From an uncultured Methanomicrobiales archaeon (lineage in GTDB: Archaea > Halobacteriota > Methanomicrobia > Methanomicrobiales > Methanospirillaceae): a stretch of 42,176 nt of DNA. Shown here one piece after another: positions 9,131 through 16,044 of the stretch. The translations under genes were made by a program, and so were the position numbers. The DNA lies in assembly GCA_903828975.1 (NCBI GenBank), contig CAIKOD010000164.1, positions 1 to 42,176 of the forward strand, read 5' to 3'. Position 1 is the stretch's first letter. Each line of letters opens with the position of its first letter. Under the pieces are notes generated by a model that was given only the letters and a program-made list of their open reading frames with translations, had not been told where the DNA came from and made no database searches.

Positions 9131-9763
9131 ATGGCCCTAAGGTTTTCGCCCGATGAAGGGAATATAGGGACAATGGCTGGCGCCCTGGCGATAGCAATAC
9201 TCCTGTCTCTGGCAATGTTCTCATGGTTCATACTTCCGGGTTACTCAAGCGGGCAGAAGGCATATTCCGGACTGAACCAACTGGCGGATTCTCCCGTCAT
9301 TGCCAGTAATGTGACAGGATATGCAGATCTTTCTGGTATACTCGGGCCGGTACAGGTGACAACCCCGGCCCCGAGTCCGAACAAACTCGGCGCAGTGGTG
9401 ATGAAGATCCAACTTGACTCCCTGCGGTATGTATGGAAACCGGGAGCAGGTGTAGACCTCGATAAAAGCACGGTGATTTTTTCAAGCCCTGCGGGCCGGG
9501 AAGTTGTACCAAGGAATAGCGGGCAGCCCATGAAGAAACCAGGATGGGCAATTGTCCAGAAAGGAAGTACTATCCCATACCAGGGTGCTGACCAGGACAA
9601 TATCCTCGAACCTAACGAGGCGTTTGTACTATTTGTCTACCCTTCCACTCCGCTCCCCCCATCGACACCATTTACCGTAACAATCAGTATGCCGGAGGAA
9701 AACGCGCTTATGGTAAACCGTACCGTTCCCGTTCAGGTGAAACCTGTAATGAACCTTGGGTAG
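9131..9763 (+). CDS. archaellin/type IV pilin-like surface protein
   Basis: The 210-residue product has a short leader, a DEG motif (residues 8-10) and a 20-residue hydrophobic helix ('AGALAIAILLSLAMFSWF'), the class III signal organisation processed by the archaeal prepilin peptidase. The remainder is a beta-rich extracellular domain. The end 'MVNRTVPVQVKPVMNLG' strongly recalls the archaellin C-terminus. It is unlike ordinary archaellins in that no further fla/arl genes lie next to it. A T8 tract immediately follows the stop. It is likely a minor filament or pilin-like subunit; assignment as true archaellin is less certain than the class III signal. Confidence 0.75.
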   Translation: MALRFSPDEGNIGTMAGALAIAILLSLAMFSWFILPGYSSGQKAYSGLNQLADSPVIASNVTGYADLSGILGPVQVTTPAPSPNKLGAVVMKIQLDSLRYVWKPGAGVDLDKSTVIFSSPAGREVVPRNSGQPMKKPGWAIVQKGSTIPYQGADQDNILEPNEAFVLFVYPSTPLPPSTPFTVTISMPEENALMVNRTVPVQVKPVMNLG

Positions 9764-9765
9764 CC

Positions 9766-9773
9766 TTTTTTTT
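9766..9773 (+). terminator. oligo-T terminator of the archaellin-like gene
   Basis: Eight consecutive T residues begin two bases after the TAG stop. Oligo-T tracts without a strong hairpin are the usual archaeal terminator signal, and the next gene starts 150 bp on. Confidence 0.55.
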
Positions 9774-9919
9774 AAGCCGGACTAATCAGGTACTATTTAT
9801 TAAAGCGACGAAAAGCCGGGGAATCTCCCTTGTTCATCGGGTGATCTATCAGATTTCTCAACCGGCAGATTTCTGTAACGAAAGAAGGGAATAAAAGCCG
9901 CGATTACCTAGTAGTATTC

Positions 9920-10249
9920 ATGAAGTATACAGCGCGACACGTACGTAAATTCCTCGAGCAGGGAAAGATCGACTCAGAGCTCTGGAAGATTCATTTTCCT
10001 TCACTACTCGAGTCAAGAGTACCCACCTGCGAGGAATGTGATGATTTTAAAAGTAACCTTTGCACAGGTGGGAAAGACCCGGTTGAATGTTTCCTCGCGA
10101 TTGAACCCTGTACTGATCAACAGCCCAACGATGAAACAAAAAAACAGGCAGGAAAGGATAAATCAAAGAAATACCAGTGGAACAGCAAAGGGAAAGAAAA
10201 AATAATCCCGTCTGGCGCGAATAAAGCGTACGACCAGTCTAAATTATAA
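9920..10249 (+). CDS. small hydrophilic Cys-containing protein, unknown function
   Basis: The 109-residue product is not recognised. The N-terminal half contains a possible metal-binding pattern, 'CEECDDFKSNLCTGG' followed by 'VECFLAIEPC'. The C-terminal third is very Lys-rich and low in complexity, probably disordered. The start ATG is preceded by an AT-rich stretch. The frame is maintained over the whole length and codon use resembles neighbours. The four to six Cys could hold zinc or a cluster, but the spacing matches no family I can name. Confidence 0.55.
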   Translation: MKYTARHVRKFLEQGKIDSELWKIHFPSLLESRVPTCEECDDFKSNLCTGGKDPVECFLAIEPCTDQQPNDETKKQAGKDKSKKYQWNSKGKEKIIPSGANKAYDQSKL

Positions 10250-10334
10250 CCCTTTTTTAAAAAGGTGATTGTGTAACTCTTGCCCCTAACTTGATGTAAG
10301 GGGCGAATAGAATTACAAATGTGAACTTTACCGA

Positions 10335-10548
10335 TTTCATAAGTATCGCGTCTGATAATAAGAAATATGCTGAAAATGAAAATAGTTGAATTAAACAGCC
10401 ATGCAGTGAGGCCGACACCCAGGTCGCTTATCACCTGTGTTACATGGTACCCTGGATACAAGGCTTCGGAGAGAATGATACCAGAAAAAATGCGGCAGTC
10501 CCAATAAAAATCAGCAACCCTGCAAGAATTTTATTCGTATATTTCATG
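10335..10548 (-). pseudogene. DUF998 membrane protein remnant, frameshifted and truncated
   Basis: An ATG at 10546-10548 with a perfect GGAGGT Shine-Dalgarno 10 nt upstream starts a hydrophobic segment ('MKYTNKILAGLLIFIGTAAFF'-like, then out of frame). The DUF998 hallmark continues one frame over: 'GIILSEALYPGYHVTQVISD' and a following membrane segment ending near 'LIIRRDT'. The frame switch falls in a T6 run (minus strand) near 10488. Beyond about 10335 the family similarity is lost and the reading runs into the tail of the convergent small Cys-protein gene. Intact DUF998 proteins have about six helices and roughly 200 residues, so at least half is missing. A sequencing error could explain the frameshift but not the lost 3' half. 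Confidence 0.65.
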
Positions 10549-10824
10549 AAAGTATTAACCTCCGATGTAACGATGGGTCTATTGGATATTCAGGATTTCG
10601 AATTGAGAAAAAGCCAGAAGTAAGATTTCCAGACTGTCTGCTCTGTTAGAAGTTTGAGCTGCCTGACCCTGGTTGATGAAATTATCGGCAGACTCTTTTT
10701 CAGACCATAGACTATTGAGAATTGCAAGTGCATCTGGTTTTAAGGTAAACCGGGGAGATATTCAATACCAAAGGAGTTCTCTATAAGAAAAAGAGCTGTT
10801 ACCGATTTAAACCCTGTACAAAGA
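10549..10824. other. gap with possible gene remnant
   Basis: No intact gene is visible. On the minus strand an open frame of 60 codons (10579-10761) encodes protein-like sequence ('ALAILNSLWSEKESADNFIN' region) that ends 30 bp before the DUF998 remnant start. It has an upstream stop and no usable start codon. It may be the tail of a decayed upstream gene. The remainder is AT-rich. Confidence 0.25.
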
Positions 10825-10896
10825 AGCCGCTGGAGGGATTTGAACCCTCGACCTGCTGATTACGAATCAGCCGCTATACCCCTAAGCCACGGCGGC
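10825..10896 (-). tRNA. tRNA-Thr (anticodon CGT)
   Basis: Read on the minus strand, a full cloverleaf is present: acceptor GCCGCCG, D arm, anticodon stem GCTGA/TCAGC with loop TTCGTAA (anticodon CGT), T arm GAGGG-TTCAAAT-CCCTC, and discriminator T. CCA is not encoded. The acceptor has one visible defect: position 6 C faces position 67 A (plus-strand base T at 10831), whereas a G at 67 would be expected. No intron is seen. Confidence 0.93.
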
Positions 10897-10978
10897 AAAA
10901 ATATCCTATATCTATAGTAGTTCAGCATTTATTAACATTTAGAGTGGTATTCCGGAACCTTTCCGGAAAAAAACGGTA

Positions 10979-11275
10979 TCAGGAGTAACCCCTTATCGTC
11001 GTCACGCTATCAACCGACGGACGCTCTCCTTTGGGTTCTATTTTCCCGAATTTTGATTCAAAATCTGCCATTGTTTTCTCAAGGACCGCAAGGAGGTTCT
11101 TTGCATGGGTCGGGGTAATACTCACAATAGCCTTGGCCCTTGCCTGGTTAACACCGGGTAACTGGTGAAGGAAGACAAAGGTGAATTCATCCTCCTTGTA
11201 CGCTATCTGGATCATGTTGCTGTAGACCGGGTCGAGGGTCTGTGGAATATTTACTGATATTTCCTGATTCGTCAT
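10979..11275 (-). CDS. DUF3467 family protein
   Basis: The 98-residue product matches the small DUF3467 family by its beta-strand pattern and the motifs 'YSNMIQIAYKEDEFTFVFLH' and 'ARAKAIVSITPTHAKNLLAV'. These are short cytoplasmic proteins of unknown role, widespread in archaea and bacteria, usually about 90-110 residues, so this one is full length. It is transcribed away from the HAMP cluster and stands alone next to tRNA-Thr. No regulatory signal is obvious beyond an AT-rich upstream region. Confidence 0.85.
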   Translation of the reverse strand: MTNQEISVNIPQTLDPVYSNMIQIAYKEDEFTFVFLHQLPGVNQARAKAIVSITPTHAKNLLAVLEKTMADFESKFGKIEPKGERPSVDSVTTIRGYS

Positions 11276-11496
11276 GCTGAATACTATGTTCTGAATTCAT
11301 AAAAACAGTACTGACTTTTTGAATGGGTTGGGGATATCCTTTTCAGGGCAAGGACATACGGTAAAATACCGTTCTCATGTTTTAACATTTTTATTCACAC
11401 AAGGGCGCACGGAAAACCGGCACCCTGTAACAATTAAAAAGAATCAAACAGCTGTTTTTTCAAATACCCCATAATCCGAATTTCCCATTGAGTGAA

Positions 11497-11515
11497 GATA
11501 ATGATATACATTATC
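11497..11515. promoter_or_regulatory. palindrome upstream of the HAMP gene
   Basis: A perfect 7-bp inverted repeat (GATAATG, ATATA spacer, CATTATC) lies 48 bp before the ATG of the HAMP protein. Symmetry, spacing and position suit a dimeric repressor or activator site. No matching regulator gene is in the window. Confidence 0.4.
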
Positions 11516-11562
11516 ATGCATCACTGTAAAACCTTAATACTGTTGAGAGGGATGTATTCATC

Positions 11563-11994
11563 ATGGTTCAGGATAGTGGTAACACGAAACGAAAAGAGAT
11601 CAGGATCCAAATTCCTATTTTTTTTAAGCTCATGATTAGCATGCTGTTTGTGGCAACAATCCCGATATTTCTTTTGGGAATCGTTTCAATGGGAGGTACT
11701 GCAAGTATAACAGCAAGTTTAGGTCTCCAGACCACAATTATTCTGCTGACTGTGGTTACCCTCGCCATCGTCCTTATGTGGAGTTTTTTCCTCGCAAGCA
11801 GTATTACGAGCCCTATTGTCAGACTATCAAATATAGCGCAACATATGAGCCAGGGGGAGATAAAAACCGCAGAAATTGATGTTATGTCAAATGATGAAAT
11901 AGGTGAGCTCGTCACTTCGTTTAACAAGCTCATCAACACCTACCGCATTCTCGATACACTAGCAAAGGATGATACAGGTCATAAAGAGGTCTGA
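11563..11994 (+). CDS. stand-alone HAMP membrane protein
   Basis: The 143-residue product has two membrane helices (about 21-45 and 52-74) with almost no extracellular loop. A HAMP domain follows (about 75-130), with the expected Pro after the second helix ('SSITSPIVRLSNIAQHMSQG') and the 'DEIGELVTSFNKL' second helix. It stops there: no methyl-accepting, kinase or cyclase output domain is attached. HAMP domains normally pass signals from sensors to outputs, so this one probably acts through partner proteins. The neighbouring LC7 and receiver genes are candidates, though a 217-bp gap with its own TATA-like element separates them. Confidence 0.85.
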   Translation: MVQDSGNTKRKEIRIQIPIFFKLMISMLFVATIPIFLLGIVSMGGTASITASLGLQTTIILLTVVTLAIVLMWSFFLASSITSPIVRLSNIAQHMSQGEIKTAEIDVMSNDEIGELVTSFNKLINTYRILDTLAKDDTGHKEV

Positions 11995-12174
11995 ATAAAA
12001 GATTTTACAATAATTTTCCTCGCACTCTTTCAATTACCTGGGTTGCCGATTTCAATGTCCAATGTTCAGGGATATGAGGGATCACGTCCTGCCCCGGTTT
12101 CAGGTGTAAACCATGCCGGGGTTCAGACCAGTTTTTATACCGTTACTCTGCATACCTTCATAGACTGTGATATG

Positions 12175-12183
12175 TATAAAAAC
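12175..12183 (+). promoter_or_regulatory. TATA-like promoter of the LC7 operon
   Basis: An AT-rich box (GTATAAAAAC region) is centred about 33 nt upstream of the ATG of the Roadblock gene, and no Shine-Dalgarno is seen between them. This fits a leaderless or very short-leader transcript starting near 12205-12210. Confidence 0.45.
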
Positions 12184-12211
12184 AAGAGACCACAATAATT
12201 GAAAAGCGGTT

Positions 12212-12559
12212 ATGTTCGAAGATATCCTTAATAAATTCTTAATAATTGACGGCGTCTCATCTGTTACAATTATCCGGGATAATGGTGAGGTTGTGGAAAG
12301 CCAGAAAACGGGAGATTTCGATGATGGCCAACTTGCGGCAGTAATCTCGTTTGTCCTCGAAGAGTCAAAATCAATGGCTTCAAAACTTGGAAAAGAACCG
12401 CTTTCAATGGTATTTATTGAATTCCGTGATCATATCCTCCTGTCAGCACCGTTAAAAGAACATATATTCATCGTATTAATTGCAAAACCAAGTGCGAATA
12501 TTGCCCAGATAAACCTGGAACTGAAAAAGAACAGAGAGAGATTATTAATGATATTATGA
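12212..12559 (+). CDS. Roadblock/LC7 domain protein
   Basis: The 115-residue product is a single Roadblock/LC7 (MglB-like) domain: 'IDGVSSVTIIRDNGEVVES' opens the sheet, a central helix runs through 'LAAVISFVLEESKSMASKL', and 'SMVFIEFRDHILLSAPLKEH' plus 'IFIVLIAKPSANIAQINLEL' complete it. Length is typical. In bacteria and eukaryotes such domains bind and regulate Ras-like GTPases or act as homodimeric scaffolds. No GTPase is encoded next to it. It overlaps the next gene by 4 bp (ATGA), so translation is coupled. Confidence 0.87.
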   Translation: MFEDILNKFLIIDGVSSVTIIRDNGEVVESQKTGDFDDGQLAAVISFVLEESKSMASKLGKEPLSMVFIEFRDHILLSAPLKEHIFIVLIAKPSANIAQINLELKKNRERLLMIL

Positions 12560-13527
12560 TAAAAAATCTGCCGGAAGGAACATCTATTGGAGAGATGCGG
12601 GCCTCACTGCAGTGGGTACTCTCGCATACTGCGCGGTTTGCCGGTCTCGTACTCGTGACAATCCAGGGAAGCCGCGGGTTTATCCTGATTAATATGGGTA
12701 AACCACTGGCATATTATTTCAGGCACGGTCAAAACGTCCTTAATGGCCACGCTGCATATGAGTATTTCCATAGCCAGCCGTTTATCCAGTTTGAACTGAG
12801 GAAGTATACTGCTTTGGAAATGACCCTTGCTCTTGGTCTTGCTTCTGCAACTGAAGTGACTGCAGTTCAGCCGTCACCAGGAAAACAAACAAATGGGACA
12901 GTAAAGGAGCTATCTGGTCCTTCCGCTGAACCTTCACCCGCCGAAACAACTCCTGATAGCAGTAATCCTCAGATCCCCCTGTCAGCAGAAGAAGATGGTC
13001 TTTCTGCAAATGAAATGGAGTTGAATGAATATTCGACATTTGCTAACGATACTATTCCATATATTGGGTTATCCCAAAACTTCACGTTATCAGAGGATGA
13101 CGAAAATGACCTCTCCCTTTTCCCGCATGTACCCCTCAGGACTATAGGAAAATTGCTGGACTCTAAGAAGACGGATGTTGGGGATCTAATCCTTGGGCAG
13201 ATAATCAACCTTCCCGGAGTGCTGGCTGTCACCATATTCGGGCGTGGTATTAATGTCCTTTCAATTGGGGAGATCAATCCTGAAAACCTTGTTGACGTGG
13301 CAGAGGACCTGATTAACAGCTCAAAAGGACTATCTTCCGTCATGAGAACCGGGCCGTTTATACAGGTGACACTCCAGATCCCTGCCGGTAATATTATCAT
13401 CGCTCCCTACTACGATGAATATCTCTGTATTCTCACCAGTCCTGGTATTAATCTTGGACAGATTAGGAAAATTATCCGGGAACTTCCCGGGATCGAAACA
13501 CCCGGGGAAGCAGGAGCGGTATTCTGA
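12556..13527 (+). CDS. two-domain protein: DUF2226-like N-terminus plus Roadblock/LC7 C-terminus
   Basis: In this 323-residue product, the N-terminal domain (about 1-95) has the pattern of archaeal DUF2226-type domains ('FAGLVLVTIQGSRGFILINM', then 'GKPLAYYF'). A Ser/Pro/Glu-rich linker spans about 100-195. The C-terminal domain (about 205-318) is a second Roadblock/LC7 domain ('LPGVLAVTIFGRGINVLSIG', 'GPFIQVTLQIPAGNIIIAPY', 'CILTSPGINLGQIRKI'). It is coupled to the upstream LC7 gene by ATGA and to the downstream receiver gene by a one-base overlap. The two LC7 domains could form a heterodimeric platform. The N-terminal family name is tentative; the LC7 call is firm. Confidence 0.75.
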   Translation: MIKNLPEGTSIGEMRASLQWVLSHTARFAGLVLVTIQGSRGFILINMGKPLAYYFRHGQNVLNGHAAYEYFHSQPFIQFELRKYTALEMTLALGLASATEVTAVQPSPGKQTNGTVKELSGPSAEPSPAETTPDSSNPQIPLSAEEDGLSANEMELNEYSTFANDTIPYIGLSQNFTLSEDDENDLSLFPHVPLRTIGKLLDSKKTDVGDLILGQIINLPGVLAVTIFGRGINVLSIGEINPENLVDVAEDLINSSKGLSSVMRTGPFIQVTLQIPAGNIIIAPYYDEYLCILTSPGINLGQIRKIIRELPGIETPGEAGAVF

Positions 13528-14180
13528 TGTATACAGTCCTTGTTGTCGATGATAACCCTTCGATTGTTGACATTTTTGTTAATATGCTTGAACAAGGAGG
13601 GTATCGTGTTCTTTCTGCCACAAGTGGTGAAGGAGCGCTTGAAATCCTGGAAACTTCCAGGCCTGATGTGATCCTCCTTGACATCCTGATGGAACCAATC
13701 GACGGGTGGCAGACATTGGAACAGATAAAATCGGGTCCTCCCTCTATGTCGTCTATTCCCGTTATGATGCTGACTGCAAAACCCCTGAGTCCTGAAGAAG
13801 CTAAGAAATTCGGGCTTTCTATCGAGGACTATATTAATAAACCTATCACCCGCCGGGCCCTGTATGGTGCAATAGAACGCTTTTTCCAGCGTCGCGACCG
13901 CATGGAGACCCATATGCAGATTGCGGGAGAAGGTGGCGCCACCCCGGAAACCCTGAAGGAATACAGGATGCTGTGTCGGGCTACCGATGTACAAAAGCGG
14001 CTTCTTCGTATTCTTGAACATGTTGCGATAAACGAAAACCTTGAACCGGGAAAATATGAAGAGATAACCTCGGCAGTCAGGGATATGAAAGAGAGCCTTA
14101 CCGGTAAAAACGAGCGACTTGAGGTGATAAGGCGTCAGTTCTCTGATCTCGGGATAACGCCTGATGAGGTGCAGCGGTGA
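13527..14180 (+). CDS. response regulator receiver protein with helical C-terminus
   Basis: The 217-residue product has an N-terminal CheY-like receiver (about 1-120) with all key residues: acidic pair D8-D9, phosphoacceptor D52 ('ILLDILMEPIDG'), T83 ('MLTAKP') and K105 ('INKPITRR'). The C-terminal 90 residues are charged and helical, without a recognised DNA-binding or enzymatic domain. It is co-translated with the two LC7 genes. No histidine kinase is encoded nearby, so phosphate must come from a distant kinase or the receiver works without one. It is probably the output or input switch of this cluster. Confidence 0.9.
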   Translation: MYTVLVVDDNPSIVDIFVNMLEQGGYRVLSATSGEGALEILETSRPDVILLDILMEPIDGWQTLEQIKSGPPSMSSIPVMMLTAKPLSPEEAKKFGLSIEDYINKPITRRALYGAIERFFQRRDRMETHMQIAGEGGATPETLKEYRMLCRATDVQKRLLRILEHVAINENLEPGKYEEITSAVRDMKESLTGKNERLEVIRRQFSDLGITPDEVQR

Positions 14181-14360
14181 TACTGTCTGTTCAGGCCCCA
14201 TGGTGTCCATTCTATCACCTGTTCAACCGGATTTCCCGGAATGGTCCACAGGAAACCACTATGAGGGCAATCTATCCAAGGTTTTATCCATTATTACCCG
14301 GTATGGATAAAGGATTGAATCGTATAATCCCGTTCTTCTTCTCCCTCTGGACCTGTTCTG

Positions 14361-15029
14361 ATGAATAGTCAGCTCATACCGGTGTCAGAGCTCGCATCAG
14401 CAGCAGGATGCCCTGTCCGTGTATTTTTTAACCGTTCAAACCCATGGGTAGAACCTTCCTCGTATACTATATGCAAACAGATTTCCTACCACCTTGGTAG
14501 CCGTATTGAAAGAGATGAGATATGGCAGGAGATCTGCAGGGTGGCGCCAGGAATTGATCCCTCGTACAAATCGTATTATGACACGTGTATTGATCACTGT
14601 TGTAATAAGGAATGGAGGGCTGCATCCGAATATGATCTTTTTGTGACGTCAGATCGTTTCGGGATCTGCGGGACAGTTGACAGGATTTATACTGAAGCTC
14701 CCTACTTTTCAGTAACAAGGTCTGTGAAACCACCGGTTCAGGGTATTTATCCTGGTGACCGGATACGGGTGCTGGGTTATGCCCTCTGCCTGTCGGAACT
14801 ATTAGGGATGGAGTTGCGTGGAGCTTCAATAGATTATATTCCTGGAGGAATAAGCCGCTATTATGAGATCCAACCCCGGGACATGAGGAAGTTTTATTCG
14901 ATACGGAAGGTCCTGGCGAATATATATGCAGGGAGTGTCCCTAAAAAACCACTCCATGCCCCGTGTGGGACCTGTTATTACCAGGGGCGATGTGACCCTG
15001 GACCTACCCGGCTTTCAGATCTTTTCTGA
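14361..15029 (+). CDS. Cas4-like iron-sulfur protein with degenerate nuclease site
   Basis: The 222-residue product has four cysteines placed as in Cas4/AddB-type nucleases: C17 near the N-terminus ('ASAAGCPVRVFF') and C202, C205, C211 at the end ('PCGTCYYQGRC'), likely binding a 4Fe-4S cluster. The PD-(D/E)XK core is recognisable: H44, D107 in 'GTVDRIY' and K123 in 'SVKPP', followed by 'DRIRVLGYALCLSELLG', the usual Cas4 helix. The acidic residue two positions before K123 is replaced by S121, so cleavage may be lost. No cas genes or repeats are nearby. Function is uncertain: a solitary Cas4-like DNA-binding or residual exonuclease protein. Confidence 0.75.
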   Translation: MNSQLIPVSELASAAGCPVRVFFNRSNPWVEPSSYTICKQISYHLGSRIERDEIWQEICRVAPGIDPSYKSYYDTCIDHCCNKEWRAASEYDLFVTSDRFGICGTVDRIYTEAPYFSVTRSVKPPVQGIYPGDRIRVLGYALCLSELLGMELRGASIDYIPGGISRYYEIQPRDMRKFYSIRKVLANIYAGSVPKKPLHAPCGTCYYQGRCDPGPTRLSDLF

Positions 15030-15030
15030 C

Positions 15031-15063
15031 TTGAGAAACCTCAAAAAAAGTTCCTTCTTTTTT
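15031..15063. terminator. bidirectional terminator region
   Basis: Between two convergent genes lies a short stem (TTGAG/CTCAA) with an A7 run (T7 on the minus strand) and a plus-strand T6 run at 15058-15063. Each strand therefore has an oligo-T tract shortly after its gene. Confidence 0.5.
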
Positions 15064-15114
15064 ATGTGAAACTCCTGACCGGAAGTGAACTACCTCTTAT
15101 AAATGTATCACTTT

Positions 15115-16038
15115 TTACTGCTCCAGCAGGGTAATGGACTTGATATATTCTCCCCTTGCTTCCCGGGTAGTACCGACTATCAGCCAGTACTCGTCCCCGT
15201 GGCGCTCGCATATTCCCTGAGCTATGATCCTCTCGCCGCGAACTGCCTGTCCGCTATAGGTATGGGTAAATGAGAGTACCCTGGAAATTTTTTCATGTGA
15301 GACAGAATACACTGCAGGATTATCGTATGCATATGAGGCATCGGTCACAATAGCTTCGATAGTCATTGACCCAAGGATCTCCCCTTTTTCGGAAACGGCA
15401 CTGCCGATCTCCTCATATCCCCTGGAATACAGAAGATCAAAATACGTCCCTTCAATCTGGCCACGGTTCCATTTTCGCTTTTCGTGAAGGATAAAATCCT
15501 CAAAGGAAATCTCGGGTCTGCGTTTTCTGTATACCGTTTCCCAGAGTTCTTCACTCATTGGTTCAAGCAGACCTTTTTCTACAGCTGATATTAGTTGTCT
15601 ACGGGCTGCAAACCAGTCCCTTCCATATACAATAAAATCAATATCTGAAGATTCTATCTCCAGTCCACAAAGAAGTGACCCTGTGCAGCCCATTGATGAA
15701 ATTGGAACACTAAATAATTTCATCAGTTTTCTAACACGGGAATCTCTGGATACTATGGCAGGGAGCTCAATTTCCGGTTTGTAAATCCGTTTCACATCGG
15801 TTGGAGGTACCCGGTGGATAATGTCCAGATAGTGTGGTTTTCTCTCTCCGATTAATTTAAACGACGGTTCAAAATCAAGTTTCTGATAACGTGCTCCCGT
15901 CCTGCTAATTCTTTCTCCGTGAGGATCTGGTATATAACGTAAAATGCAACCGATACGTTCGGTATTGTCATAGGCAGAAACTGCATACAGCCACCCGTCA
16001 TGGTCTTCGATAAAGTCGCGGAGCCTGAGTGGCAGCAT
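15115..16038 (-). CDS. predicted nucleotidyltransferase, COG1665-like
   Basis: The 307-residue product carries a polymerase-beta-type nucleotidyltransferase motif near residues 116-140: 'GCTGSLLCGLEIESSDIDFI', i.e. the GS...(S)DxD pattern with two metal-binding Asp residues. The N-terminal 100 residues and the C-terminal segment ('GERIIAQGICERHGDEYWL') are typical of the archaeal COG1665 group, whose substrate is unknown. It is the last gene of a three-gene unit: it starts 6 bp after the TsaC-like gene. The tight spacing with a tRNA-modification gene suggests, but does not prove, an RNA- or translation-linked role. Confidence 0.82.
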   Translation of the reverse strand: MLPLRLRDFIEDHDGWLYAVSAYDNTERIGCILRYIPDPHGERISRTGARYQKLDFEPSFKLIGERKPHYLDIIHRVPPTDVKRIYKPEIELPAIVSRDSRVRKLMKLFSVPISSMGCTGSLLCGLEIESSDIDFIVYGRDWFAARRQLISAVEKGLLEPMSEELWETVYRKRRPEISFEDFILHEKRKWNRGQIEGTYFDLLYSRGYEEIGSAVSEKGEILGSMTIEAIVTDASYAYDNPAVYSVSHEKISRVLSFTHTYSGQAVRGERIIAQGICERHGDEYWLIVGTTREARGEYIKSITLLEQ

Positions 16039-16044
16039 CCAGGT

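Noticed and set aside
10117-10461. Reading the 114-codon minus-strand frame as an intact gene
   Set aside because: Its first 40 codons are the middle of a DUF998 protein and the rest is antisense to the small Cys-protein gene. The true start lies upstream in another frame, so it is treated as a pseudogene.
14177-14368. 63-codon frame between the receiver gene and the Cas4-like gene
   Set aside because: It uses a GTG overlapping the previous stop and ends inside the next start, which looks like coupling, but the composition (many Pro, Phe, Trp) is not protein-like and no family is recognised.
14361-15029. CRISPR-Cas locus suggested by the Cas4-like protein
   Set aside because: No direct-repeat array and no other cas gene is present anywhere in the window.
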